From the NCBI GenBank assembly GCA_905160935.1, contig CAJHZI010000423.1:2599001-2663000 (forward strand): DNA of 64,000 bases. Reading direction: 5' to 3'. Positions 1 through 10,706 of the stretch are shown here, one piece after another; positions within the stretch are counted from its first letter, which is position 1, and the number at the start of each line of letters is the position of its first letter. This DNA comes from Enchytraeus crypticus (lineage: Eukaryota; Annelida; Clitellata; Enchytraeida; Enchytraeidae). Both the position numbers and the translations under genes were made by a program. The notes below the pieces were generated by a model, which was not told the origin of the DNA, made no database searches, and worked only from the letters and a program-made list of their open reading frames with translations.

Positions 1-191
1 AATGCAATATACACGTTAGATTAAATCAGTAGCCACAATTAAATACAGCGCAGCTCATACAACATGATAGCAAAGTTGAAAAAGTATGCATTACTTTGGG
101 CGGTCATAGGCTTTATAAATACTTCTTTAAAAATACATACAAGCTACATAAAAGCACTTGGTTTGGATCGTAGTTCTTTGTTGTCGACTTC

Positions 192-258
192 TAAGCTAAG
201 TGCAGTCTACGATTGGTCTATTCTTCAGCAACCAGGATCAACACGGGGAAAATAGATG
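192..258 (-). mobile_element. SINE-E head fragment
   Basis: On the plus strand GTGCAGTCTACGATTGGTCT and ATCAACACGGGG recall the far end of the 6.5 and 39.6 kb copies. A small remnant. Confidence 0.5.
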
Positions 259-644
259 CTAACTAATCGGACACCCTAACACAGACAAAATACTAATTAA
301 TTAGGATAATTAATTTAGTTATTTATAATGGATGAGTAATTGACTGAATAATTCATTGTAGCCTTTATATATCCTTTAAACGTGAATATCGTTAATATGT
401 ATATTTTAATACGAAATGCTTATTAATAAACGGATAGCATTCCATAAAGAGCAAAGGGGACTGCATAGATAAATAAGCTAAACCCTCCACAAAAGGTTAT
501 GCCTTATCGGTACCGTATGTAGCCTAGAGTTTGAGAAACATACGATTTCCGAGGTAGTTTTACGTTGCCTTCCTCTGTTCTTGCATAGTCGGCGAGCCTC
601 ATATTCCCACTTCCTTATCAATTTATCCCCAATTATTTGGTTCG
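259..644. other. No feature recognised
   Basis: AT-rich; no exon, repeat or RNA gene seen. The 63-codon open frame at 64-255 overlaps a SINE-E fragment and is not a gene. Confidence 0.5.
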
Positions 645-870
645 AGATTTAGCGCAGTTGGTTTAATTGCATGTCAATGTACCAAGTTAAATTACAACGG
701 GATCGGATATTGCCTGTTTGGGTTATCACCTAGGTAGACAGTCATGTTGTTGGCAGATTTGAATGAACAATTCCTCAGGGTTCAGTACGCCATCAAAGAT
801 AACGATTACTAATAGCTATGGGGACGAAGGGGAAGTAACGAAAACTACAAAAAGAGAAGTAAAACTTTAT
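645..870 (+). mobile_element. SINE-A copy (tRNA A-box plus 5S rRNA-like head)
   Basis: Head TTTAGCGCAGTTGGTTTAAT resembles a tRNA A box and D arm. It is followed by a decayed 5S rRNA-like stretch (GTTGTTGGCAG end) and a body GATAACGATTACTAATAGCT with CGAAAACTACAAAA near the end. Aligns along its length with the minus-strand copies at 37.1 and 57.4 kb. Confidence 0.7.
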
Positions 871-1104
871 AGCACATGCTCTATGTCAGCTGTGAAACCA
901 TACGAACAAAAATAAATTAACTCTTTAGAACTTGAAACTTTTCTGACTTCTAATCATAAATTTGGATAGTAAAACTTAATTTTAAAATGTAATTGAAGAA
1001 TTAAATCAATACATCTAGGTAAATAAGTCCTAACATTAAAGAAATCCTTTTAAGTTAAATATCATTTGGTTAACTAACAAGAATTTTTCAGCCTTATCAC
1101 TGCA

Positions 1105-1220
1105 TGGATAAATGTATTAAGAAATAGGAAGAAGAGTTGGGTAAGACACATTCTAAGGGGGGAAGGTGCATTAAAAGAGGTCAAAGAAGGTAGAATGGAA
1201 GGAAAAAGAGGCAGGGGCAG
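1105..1220 (+). mobile_element. RTE-like LINE fragment
   Basis: Matches the C-terminal region of the 12.4-15.5 kb element at 15265-15375 (ATTAAGAAATAGGAAGAAGA, ACACATTCTAAGGGGGGAAG, GGCAGGGGCAG) with few changes, which suggests a fairly recent truncated copy. Confidence 0.85.
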
Positions 1221-1576
1221 AACTCATCAATGATAGAGTAATACAACTCATCACTCTCATAAAATCTTCACTGTGTCTTATTAGGGTCGATATTTCAATT
1301 CTCTGAAGCAGAGTGTCTGTAGTGAATAATAAATAATTAGGCATACTGGCTTTGACGGCATTCAAGATATTTGCTGAAAAAATTAATAATTTACTCAAAA
1401 ATGGGTTTAGACTTGAAAATGGAGCTTTCTTTTCTTGATCCATATTTCCCAATCGATATCTCCAGCTCGTAAAGTTACAATACCTACTCAAAGCCAAAAC
1501 AATAAAGCCAAGTTTAATGTCAGGTTCAGATGATGAAAAGAACACTTTGCAAATATTTCATTGTTTCAATCTGACA
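1221..1576. other. No feature recognised
   Basis: A 124-codon minus-strand open frame here has no recognisable motif and no splice context; treated as chance. Confidence 0.4.
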
Positions 1577-1683
<107 letters not shown>

Positions 1684-1886
1684 AGAAAGAGAGAAAATCT
1701 GTAGACTGTATTAACTCTATAGTATTAAGGAAGCCGTCTGAATCGTACATCTAAGCTTAGATCTTTGACATTCGTTTTGCCCTTTTCTTTCATCTACTGC
1801 AGATAGATGTGTCATTAATAAATAAAAATTAGTGAAAGGTGATAGATATATGAAACAGCAGTGAAGCAGAAGCCATCATTACATGG

Positions 1887-1890
<4 letters not shown>

Positions 1891-1944
<54 letters not shown>
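1891..1944. repeat. (TA)n microsatellite
   Basis: Uninterrupted TA repeats. Confidence 0.97.
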
Positions 1945-1946
<2 letters not shown>

Positions 1947-2060
1947 AGTATATATACATGCACATGTATGCTCGGTGTTTATGTGACCGTAATATGATTA
2001 TTTACATGTTTATGCTATCAATGAAAAATATCAGCTGATACGGTGCCATTTAAATATATA

Positions 2061-2868
2061 CAGACTGAGGCATAAAAGCAATCCCCTAGCGAAATCTCAA
2101 TAACTATGGCAAAACTAAAAACATTTATATACTGTACATTTTGTAGAGCTCATAGAGGAGGAATATCTGCATATATCAGGCATATTTTGTGAAAATATAT
2201 TAAGTAGTAACAAAATTAGAGCGTTTCTACGAAAAGCTAAAATCAATTTTAAGCAGGTTTATTAAACAAAATGTATCAAGAAATTTCTTTCAATTTTAGG
2301 GATAATTTTAATAGAAGAAAGAATTTTAAATATTTTATTAGTTAGAGCAACTGAAATCTGTTGTATGCTTAAAGCTTTTCTATTTCAGATGGACAACTGC
2401 TGCAGAAATCATCGGCCTAAGTAGGCCCTGCCTAGGCTGTAGTAGCACTGAGACAACAGTAAGTAAATTACCGCGTGAAATAATAGCTCTGGCCTGGCCT
2501 AAAGAGTCAATAAATCCAGTTATTCTTGCATTTTGAAAAGACTGCAGGCATGCATTCAAGCAGAGGATGATCATTTTGAGCATTACCGAATACATTACTC
2601 GACCCCATAAGTAAACGGCCATTCAGGACCATTAATTACTTTAAAAGAAACGACTCACTTTTCCAAAGAAAATCTCGCTAAAACTTATTTTAACACTTAT
2701 TTTCGTGGAAATGCTGTAATTTTGTACTATTCAATATTTTTACACCAATGCTGCTGGATATATGCAAGAATTCCTCCTCTAGAAGCTCAGAAAAGTTCAT
2801 TCAAATATCTTGAGCTTTATTAAAGTTATTGAGATTTTGCTAGGGGATTATTTTTTTGCCCCAGTCTG
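2061..2868. mobile_element. Foldback MITE, copy 1 (MITE-1)
   Basis: Termini CAGACTGAGGCATAAAAGCA and, inverted, CAGACTGGGGCAAAAAAATA; the inverted similarity runs on for more than 150 bp on each side. Flanked by TA on both sides (2059-2060, 2869-2870) within a TATATA stretch. It has no convincing coding capacity. Same ends as the copies at 42542-43293 and 21552-21955. Confidence 0.85.
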
Positions 2869-2876
2869 TATATATA

Positions 2877-3624
2877 CAGGGTGAGTAAAAAAAAGATAAC
2901 ACCTGCAAAAAGTTTGAATATCCCAGGCTATTGTTAATATTTGTAAATTAAACTTTTACCAATTAATATGGGACTAATTTCTGGTGGGGTGGCCAGTTTT
3001 CATCCATTTTGGTGCATAGATTGTTCAGTTATGCAAGTTTCAGCAGAGCAACCCCCTATTTTTACCTTAAAATGGCGTTTGCTACTACGGTAAGGGCAGA
3101 TTGCACTTCATTGACGAGAAGGTAAGGTTGAACTCTCAGTATTACGTCAGTACTTTGCTTCCGAAGCTGTTTGATGATTGCCATGCTCTTCTACCAAATG
3201 GTTTCATCTTTCAGCAGAATGGTGCTCCGGCTGATGCATCTCGTCATGCACAGGAAAGGATCAGCGAGAGAAACCTGGATTACATCAAGAAGAATGAATG
3301 GCCTCCAAACTCACCCGATCATAATCCTCTGGATTACCATATCTGGGGAACCATGCTGCATCTCTATCAGAAACACCAGCCGAAGCCTAAAAACAAGACA
3401 GAACTGCAGGAGGTGCTTTACGCCATTTTTAGGTAAAAATAGGAGGGGTTGCTCTGCTGAAACTTGCATAACTGGCCTGTCTATGAACCAAAATGGATGA
3501 AAATTGGCCACCCCATCAAAAATTAGTCCTTTAGTAATTGGTAAAAGTTTTATTGTAAAATATTAACAATAGCCTGGGATATTCAAACTTTTTGCAGGTG
3601 TTCTCAGTTTTTTTACTCACCATG
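2877..3624 (+). mobile_element. Tc1/mariner-type element remnant with ~200-bp terminal inverted repeats
   Basis: Inverted repeats 2877-3077 and 3421-3624 (outer ends CAGGGTGAGTAAAAAAA and its complement, with one base different) match over nearly their whole length. They are bounded by TA dinucleotides at 2875-2876 and 3625-3626. Between them lies only the last third of a transposase gene. It lies six bases from the end of MITE-1 copy 1, in the same TA-rich stretch. Confidence 0.88.
3101..3436 (+). pseudogene. C-terminal fragment of a Tc1/mariner-superfamily DDE transposase
   Basis: 111 codons, open. Family motifs FIFQQNGAPADASRHAQ (normally QQDGAPAH) and WPPNSPDHNPLDYHIWG followed by KPKNKTELQEVL. 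The second catalytic Asp is Asn here, so the fragment would be inactive even if expressed. The N-terminal DNA-binding domain and first catalytic Asp are missing. The open frame ends inside the right terminal repeat. Confidence 0.85.
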
Positions 3625-3656
<32 letters not shown>

Positions 3657-3700
3657 ATTATATATATACATGTATACAGTATATACAGTATATATATATA

Positions 3701-3818
3701 CTCGACCTCGAGTAGGATACTCGACCTCGGATCCGTATGTGCGGGGTACAAACCCTGGGCTCGCCCGTCACTGACATCTCTTTCGCGGGAGAAAACTGAC
3801 GTTAACCTTAGCTTTTTG
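3701..3818 (+). mobile_element. SINE-B copy (tRNA-like)
   Basis: GGATCCGTATGTGCGGGGTA with a decayed B box (GGTACAAACCC), then CTCGCCCGTCACTGACATCT and AAAACTGACGTTAACC, the common 3' domain. Inserted next to (TA)n. Confidence 0.75.
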
Positions 3819-4368
3819 AAGAAGAGTATCCAGATCGACTCCATATGACAAGCGATGTGACATAGCTTCACTGAATTCGGAATTTAAGTCGTAAATATAT
3901 CTTATTAGGATTTAAACTTATAATTATGGAATGGATATTGGATATATAGTGTACGACTTCCGCATGAACTCGACTTCATGCTAGTAGGATATTAACGAGA
4001 TGGTTTGCTTGGTGGGTGGGATTGTAAATAATAATCTCGGACGCATTAATGGTTTTATAGTGGACGAAAATCTATTACAAATTTTGGTTTTACTGATCCA
4101 GTTGTCATTTGGAAAATTTTATAGTCTCAAGTTGTGATGCTTCTCTAAAAACTAAGAGACGCATTTTTTGACTCCGAAATCTCAGATAATTCTATTTCAT
4201 CTGAGTCACATCTTAATTTAATATGCACGAGACAATGCTTCCTGAATTCCTTAGCTTGAATTTTAGTTTTGCCATTAAAGTAATGCGTTTCCGGAATTTC
4301 GATCAATTCAGAAAACGTTACAACTAATACACGTTAGGAAGAAAGTGTTTTTAGTACTCATTTACGTA
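3819..4368. other. No feature recognised
   Basis: AT-rich sequence between SINE-B and the ATC repeat. Confidence 0.5.
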
Positions 4369-4470
4369 TCATCATCATCATCGTCATCATCATTATCATC
4401 ATTATCATCATCATCATCATAATCATCATCACCATCATCATCAGCATCATCATCGTCGTCGTCATCATCT
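4369..4470. repeat. (ATC)n microsatellite
   Basis: Imperfect ATC/GTC triplets for about 100 bases. Confidence 0.95.
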
Positions 4471-4557
4471 GATGTATAACTATGATTTTTCACAAATGCA
4501 GACATTTAGATTCCGATGTTATCAAATATGTAGTCTGTAAAATAAATGTAAGTGATG

Positions 4558-4815
4558 TTAGAGGCGACTGAGAAAGAACAGAGAAAGGCAAAGGGGAACC
4601 ACAAAATATGTCGGAAGGCGTACTACTGTCAAGCTATAAGTTAAATTAAGATGTGGGTAATGCATAGCCTCTTGTGAAGAGATTAAATCTTTAACCGGCG
4701 GGGTACTCTTTATAAAGCATGAAATCAGAATATGAGTTTGCATATGTACCTTGGACCTGTCACTTGGCAGCGTACTATAAGGACAGAACAAAACTGAGAG
4801 ACAATCTTAATAAAG
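4558..4815 (+). mobile_element. SINE-D copy (diverged)
   Basis: Shares the 3' part of the family (GTACCTTGGACCTGTCACTT, GGCAGCGTACTATAAGGA) and weaker similarity upstream (AAAGGGGAACCAC, CTTGTGAAGAGATTAAATC). Its 3' end passes straight into the 8-bp tandem array. Confidence 0.65.
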
Positions 4816-4818
4816 TAT

Positions 4819-5178
4819 GACAGTATGATAGTACGATAGTATGATAGTATGATAGTATGATAGTATGATAGTATGATAGTATGATAGTATGATAGTATGA
4901 TAGTATGATAGTATGATAGTATGATAGTATGATAGTATGATAGTATGATAGTATGATAGTATGATAGTATGATAGTATGATAGTATGATAGTATGATAGT
5001 ATGATAGTATGATAGTATGATAGTATGATAGTATGATAGTATGATAGTATGATAGTATGATAGTATGATAGTATGATAGTATGATAGTATGATAGTATGA
5101 TAGTATGATAGTATGATAGTATGATAGTATGATAGTATGATAGTATGATAGTATGATAGTATGATAGTATGATAGTAG
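4819..5178. repeat. (GATAGTAT)n 8-bp tandem array
   Basis: About 44 almost perfect copies of GATAGTAT; the only variants lie at the left edge (CAGTATGATAGTACGATAG). Very homogeneous, hence recent or actively converting. The open frames of 8-residue repeats on the minus strand follow from the 24-nt translation period and are not genes. Confidence 0.97.
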
Positions 5179-5916
5179 GCCTGGAGTTATCACTATACAT
5201 CAGTAGCGATGGCTAACCCAGAAGTGGACTAGGCTATAATTGGGCGAGTTTTACCAACACATTTTTCGAATGGCCGGCAATGTATTTATTATTCTAATAA
5301 AACCCGCATCTATTTATCCACCGAGTGCAAATTCTAGCACCAATATCACTTTGGTTGCGAGGGTTATGGCTGTAGTTAGGTAAGCTTTGAAGCTCTTTCA
5401 ACACCTATAAAAAATCTACGACCGCAGCTGATGTGAATACATGACCCAAATATGCAAATATGCTAGTGTCCAACCTGTTAGGTCTCTGCAATAAAAGTTA
5501 AGGGTTTCTGACCTATTAAATGATTTCACTATTTGTAAATTAATTCCCGTTTCACTATTCTAGTTAGTCGAGATTACCTGAATATAATCTGTCAGCTTCT
5601 GAGCCTGACGATAAGCACTCTACTAGCCCTTCATAATCTCTAATAAATCATAATTTTCGATAGAAAGTGGCTTCTTCACCTTTTGCGTTGCCACCTATTT
5701 CTAGTAATAAATTAATCATCACCTAAACAAAGTAATATTTGGCAACGATTTCAAAATATTACGGAGTAACCAACAAGTGGGTTCAAACATTGCTCCTGTG
5801 TTTTGTATAAATTTTGAACTATTAATTTTTCATATGCCCCTTGAATAGTAAAGCGCAAAGCTAGAACATTTGCAAAAGGATAGAAAATGTGGTCTACTAC
5901 GGCGTAATAATAGCCG
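5179..5916. other. No feature recognised
   Basis: Unique-looking sequence after the 8-bp array. Confidence 0.5.
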
Positions 5917-6045
5917 TAAAGCCGATGTTAACGTCAGTTTCATCTCTCAAAAGCGATTTCAGTGACGGGCGAGCCCAGGATTTGAACCCGCACATACTGA
6001 TTCGCGGTCGAATATCTTGCCGACATGGCCCAGTGGCGATGTATT
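5917..6045 (-). mobile_element. SINE-B copy
   Basis: Minus strand: CATGTCGGCAAGATATTCGA, CGCGAATCAGTATGTGCGGG, B box GGTTCAAATCC, CTCGCCCGTCACTGAAATCG, then GAAACTGACGTTAAC. The head resembles a tRNA but cannot form a full cloverleaf by eye. Confidence 0.82.
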
Positions 6046-6493
6046 AAACGCTGTGCTTTAAAAAATCATAATTTATACCATACGAAATTCTCCTTGCACA
6101 AACTTTTTGTATAGAAAATTTAAAATCTTAATGCAATCTCGAAATTATGCTTAAAAGTTCTTGAATGGCGTCAAGGTTCTGCAAAGAGTTGTTATACTTT
6201 GCTATATGTTTCACTAAGTTAGTTTTAGTGAAATGCAATCTGCTTTGTAACTATAGATTAGGGCTATGGCAGCGGCGTAGTTGCTTAAGGCTATTTCACA
6301 CAGGACACTGTTGCTAAGTGGATTATAGATTAAAATATTATCACTAATCGTGGAACAGAACCTTTAAACAGGTTAAAGGCAAGGTTCCTCTATGATGATT
6401 ATATCGATTCTCGATGGTAACCGGAGAGCCTTAGAGGACAGAACTAACGAAACGATAAACGTTGATTTATCAAAGGCATTTAACTGTATATAC
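6046..6493. other. No feature recognised
   Basis: No pattern found between the SINE-B and SINE-E copies. Confidence 0.5.
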
Positions 6494-6778
6494 GACATCA
6501 TCATCATCTTCCCTTGAATCCCAGTTCAACCAGGGTCAGGATACGAATATATTGTCTCTAATCCTCTCGGTCCTACATCATATCATCAGTTAGTCTCCTA
6601 TTTGAGACTTTTCCATTCGTTTAAATTTTTGTTGCAATTTCTGGAGCCTAGGCGCTCACCAACCGAATGCTCTTTCTGACGTTGGTATGGATCTTACTGC
6701 TCTAGTCGCCTTCTATGACACTTGCAGTCACCGGTCGGTAAATTTTCAAACAACCCCGACAAAACACGGGGAACCTAT
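6494..6778 (-). mobile_element. SINE-E copy (shares the tail of the second LINE)
   Basis: Minus strand: 5' end CCCCGTGTTTTGTCGGGGTT, middle CGTCAGAAAGAGCATTCGGT and CGCCTAGGCTCCAGAAATT, then the LINE-like 3' end ATATTCGTATCCTGACCCTG, GTTGAACTGGGATTCAAGGG and (GATGAT)n. The last ~110 bp match 21430-21540. Confidence 0.82.
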
Positions 6779-7587
6779 ACATAAACTATGTATACTACAG
6801 GTTACGGAATTTAACTTATATGTTTTAACTGTATATCTAAAGTCCGTAATGCTACAACCGAATTAATACATTATTTTATAGTTAAGATCAAGCCTAAATT
6901 GAGGAATTAAATCCGGGAGTTAAATTCCCGGAATATCTGCCGATGATACGTATCCCATTGCAAAAGGGATACGTATAAATTGATAAATTGAGTCTTACAA
7001 TTTAAATTTAAAATAAGTATGTTAAAGTTTTTTACATGTAGACCCATTTTGTAACAGACTGCATTGCCAATTATTATAGCAAAGTCTAATGCTAGGTTTA
7101 ACGCCTGTTTCCTAATAACAAGAGAGACTGTTAGAGAAGATTCAGTTGGAATTCTGGTTTAATTTTGAACTAATGCGACTGATTGAACGGCATTAAATAG
7201 TAAATTAAAAATATACGTGTATAAAATATTAAAGTATATATTGCACATATACGCCTGCGTACATTATATTTATACATTGCACAAAATGTTTCGATGTTGT
7301 TAAATAAAATCTGTGACTCTTGGCTATTTATGGACATCACCTCATTCTGTGGAGTGTGGAATTCAGATAGAACACATGTTCTTGATCACAATATATAGCA
7401 ATGTCTGAAAATATGATTGATTATAAAAGCCCAATATTTAAATAAATAATTTATTAATTTATTATTTATACACAATTTAGCTTTGATGATATTTACACTT
7501 AATTATACAATTTACTATTAGACAGTAATCATCAAAGTTATAAATTCATTTCATAGTAGTTAATTTCATAGCAATTTCATAGTATAC
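6779..7587. other. No feature recognised
   Basis: Very AT-rich, with short inverted stretches such as ACGTATCCCATTGCAAAAGG next to GATACGT near 6945-6975. Confidence 0.5.
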
Positions 7588-7832
7588 AATGTCTCAGTAG
7601 CGTAGTGGTTAGAGGCGAAAGGTAGAGTCATGAAGTTTTAAATGACAGAACCTGAAGTGAATTGAACCCTCGCGGCTTCGAATCCCAGCCGCGCTGATCT
7701 GAGAGTAAAATCTCGGACATTCACTGGACTGCATGGTTTGAAGAAAAATGGACTAATTTGCCTAACCGTTTAAACAGGTGCTATTAACATTTATAGATAT
7801 CAAACTAGTTGTGCATTTCACTATAATAATTG
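7588..7832 (+). mobile_element. SINE-C copy (tRNA-like with wide A-B box spacing)
   Basis: A-box-like TAGCGTAGTGGTTAGAGGC at 7598-7616 and B-box-like GGCTTCGAATCCC at 7674-7686, followed by GCGCTGATCTGAGAGTAAAA, ATCTCGGACATTCACTGGAC and a 3' end TTTCACTATAAT. The interval between the boxes is about 66 nt, roughly double that of an ordinary tRNA gene, and contains GTCATGAAGTTTTAAATGAC. Confidence 0.82.
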
Positions 7833-8687
7833 CATTTTGTTCATAGGTATATCTTTTAGTATTACTAGTTTTCGATATCCTAGGGTATCAAAGTATAAAG
7901 CATTATGTACTGTACACGTACTGTAAACTGCACAGGGGAGATAATACACGCTGTATACTGCTGTGCAGCGATTCTCAACTGATATAAAATGTTTATGTAA
8001 ACGCTCCAATTAGCACAATCTACCATGCTGCTACACGTCTATTTAAAATGCCAGCTGATCGGCATGAACTAACGAGTAGCAATCTGTCTCAGCAGTTGCT
8101 ACGAAACTGTTAGCTAGGTTATCATAAAATGATCAAATCCATCATTGATAATGGTTAGAACCTCAAACGAAATGGTTATGCCACATTATTAGGGTTTATC
8201 AGGGACGACACGAAAATAAAATTCTTAATTTATTTAAGTGTTTTTAAAGAAATTTCTAATTCTCGTATGGAAATTGGGAATTTTAGATGATATTTTAAAA
8301 ATAAACTCTCATTTAGTTCAAGTTGAAATAAGAATATCGAGCAATTCTGCCATTAATCTCTTCAGCATAGTCTTAATATCGTTGTAGTGTTTTCATAGCC
8401 TATGCATCGATGATTCAATACATAAATAATGAAACCAGTTTACAGTGAAACCAAAATAAATTATTTTATTTTATTTAGGCTTCAATCAGTACAAAGATTT
8501 TATCTGCACTAAAAGGTGAAAAGAAATATAACTTAAGGAACATCAAGAAGAAGCTTGTCCTTATTGCTGGAAGAATTTTGCACTGAACGTTAAAGAGAAT
8601 TATCTGAAGAATTATTTAAGAGCAAAATTAAACTACGCAAAGTAACACACGCTGGTGATGTTAATTGTGCTTGCATGGCGCAGAATA
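7833..8687. other. No feature recognised
   Basis: No exon or repeat seen. Confidence 0.5.
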
Positions 8688-8768
8688 CACCTACGAGAAA
8701 GAGGAAATATAAATAGCAGAAATTAATGAAAAATCACCCCAGAAGCCATATTTTTCATGCTAAAGGAT
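8688..8768 (+). mobile_element. SINE-D fragment
   Basis: Only AAATCACCCCAGAAGCCATA, TTTTTCATGCTAAAGG and a decayed lead-in are recognisable. Confidence 0.45.
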
Positions 8769-9688
8769 AAATAGAAGTACATGTATGTAAAATAAATTTT
8801 TGTGCTAGGATCATATTTTTAGCAATAACTCCGAAGCGGTGAACTTCACTCGCATTGTAAAAAGATAACGTTTAATACTATTTATAAACAGGCTCTTATA
8901 TTTTGAGTTTTGAGTTTTACAAACTAGAACTTAGAAAAACAATTTTTAAGAGCAAACATAGCAAACAACCATTACGGATCAAGAAAAAAACTTTGGTTAG
9001 GATTATGTAACGTGGACCTTCACCTTCCACTGAGCACAACATAAAAGTGTGAGAGAGATTAATGATGAATGATTGACGGCTTTACATATAGCATCCATCT
9101 AAATTGCAACTTCTTCAATTACTGCTCTTATTTAATCTGATTTAAGCTCTACAATGGACACCTTGGTGTTGCATCAGATAACGGTTGAGTGCAATCTACT
9201 AGGTTTTCACGAGGCAACTCGTTAATTAAAATGGTGATAAATAATCTCGTAAAATATGCAACTTTTCAGGATTGATAAATCCTAGGTATCATTCATTCGA
9301 ACAGTATGTCATAAACCTTTCTGGTGTTTCATTTGTTTTCTGACGGTAAAAACTATATTTTCTGATAGTACTTTATAAAGGTTTTTTTAAATAATATTTA
9401 AATGAAGGTCATATCGCAAAGCCATAAGGCCTCTTATCTATTTATCATGGATGATTGCAAATTTATCCATCTTGAAATAACTGTTAAATTCTAACTTTTT
9501 CGAGCTTTAATTGGTCATATTACATTTAGAAGCGTCATTTTCGCTGCACAGATGTAATTGTTCAGTGTGAATTCAAAATTGGATTTGCAAATATTTGATT
9601 TACGAGTTTGTGAGAATATAATCGTATTGCTTGAGATTCTGAATGCAGTCATTACGAACATTATGATTAATAGCCCAACTACTGCACG
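8769..9688. other. No feature recognised
   Basis: No exon or repeat seen before the 32-bp array. Confidence 0.5.
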
Positions 9689-9967
9689 CATTTGTGTCTA
9701 CAAACAGGCATGGCGTCACAAATTTATGTCTACAAACAGGCATGGCGTCAAACATTTGTGTCTACAAATAGGCATGACGTCATATATTTGTGTCTACAAA
9801 CAGGCATAATGTCACACATTTGTGTCTACAAACAGGCATGACGTCACACATTTGTGTCTACAAAGAGGCATCACATATTTGTGTCTACAAAGAGGCGTCA
9901 CACATTTGTGTCTACGAACAGGCATGGCGTCACACATTTGTGGCTACAAACAGGCATGCCATCACAC
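9689..9967. repeat. 32-bp minisatellite with CRE-like TGACGTCA cores
   Basis: Nine units of ATTTGTGTCTACAAACAGGC plus ATGACGTCACAC; units six and seven lack five bases. A full TGACGTCA octamer is present in two units and the GCGTCA or GTCACA half in most others. The overlapping open frames across the array are artefacts. Confidence 0.93.
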
Positions 9968-10706
9968 GGAGAATGAGTCAGAACTACCCGCTCAATCATC
10001 TCTGATGCGAAACGTTGCGCCGACGAGAACCTCAATTAGGTTTGCTGTGATACTGATTATAATCCAGCCAATTCAATTATTCAATTATCCAAGCCAGCCA
10101 AATTTAAGCAGAGCTAACAGCATTGATTAGAATTACGTGTATTGTTTCTCCCATACGCTTTTCAATAGCAATTTTAAGTAAAATAGAGTTTTTGCTAGAG
10201 ATTCTCGTAGAGTATTGTATTGGTTAAACATTTACGGAAGCATCCCATATATTCGTGGATCTGCAATTAACCCACAGTGGGTGAATAATCCATAAGACTG
10301 AGAATATACGCCTTTTATGCACTTTCATCTTGTCATGGTGAAGGGTCCAGATTTTACACATTAGTGATGTTAATGTTTCATTAAACGATTTTCTAGTTTT
10401 TAATGACATTGCTAAAACGCTTAAAGCTTAGTAAAGCTTATGCTGTATACTGGTATTTGCTAAGCTCGCTTTAATCCTACCATCAGTTACACAAGTAATC
10501 ATTTATTTACTACATTTATCACTTACATAAGTTTAACGTAAGTAGATATAACGTAAGTAGTTCTAACGTAATGGATTTAGTTTAACGTAAGCCTACTAAG
10601 ATGCTTATTATTTGTTCAGTACTTTTAATTTTGATTTTCTTAAATAATATCATCCCAATTCTTCTCATTTTAAACAGTAGACTAACATCGAGTACTTTAT
10701 ACATCT
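9968..10706. other. No gene; weak short repeats
   Basis: TAACGTAAGTAG-like motifs recur three to four times at 10535-10595; otherwise nothing. Confidence 0.5.

Noticed and set aside
4775..5200. Minus-strand open frames of 128-141 codons with HTIILSYY repeats
   Set aside because: Direct consequence of an 8-bp tandem repeat read in a 24-nt translation period; no gene context.
7588..7832. Functional tRNA gene
   Set aside because: The boxes are too far apart, no cloverleaf forms, and the sequence is multicopy with a long 3' extension: a SINE.
9689..9967. CRISPR-like regular array
   Set aside because: Repeats are directly contiguous with no unique spacers, and the setting is an animal genome.
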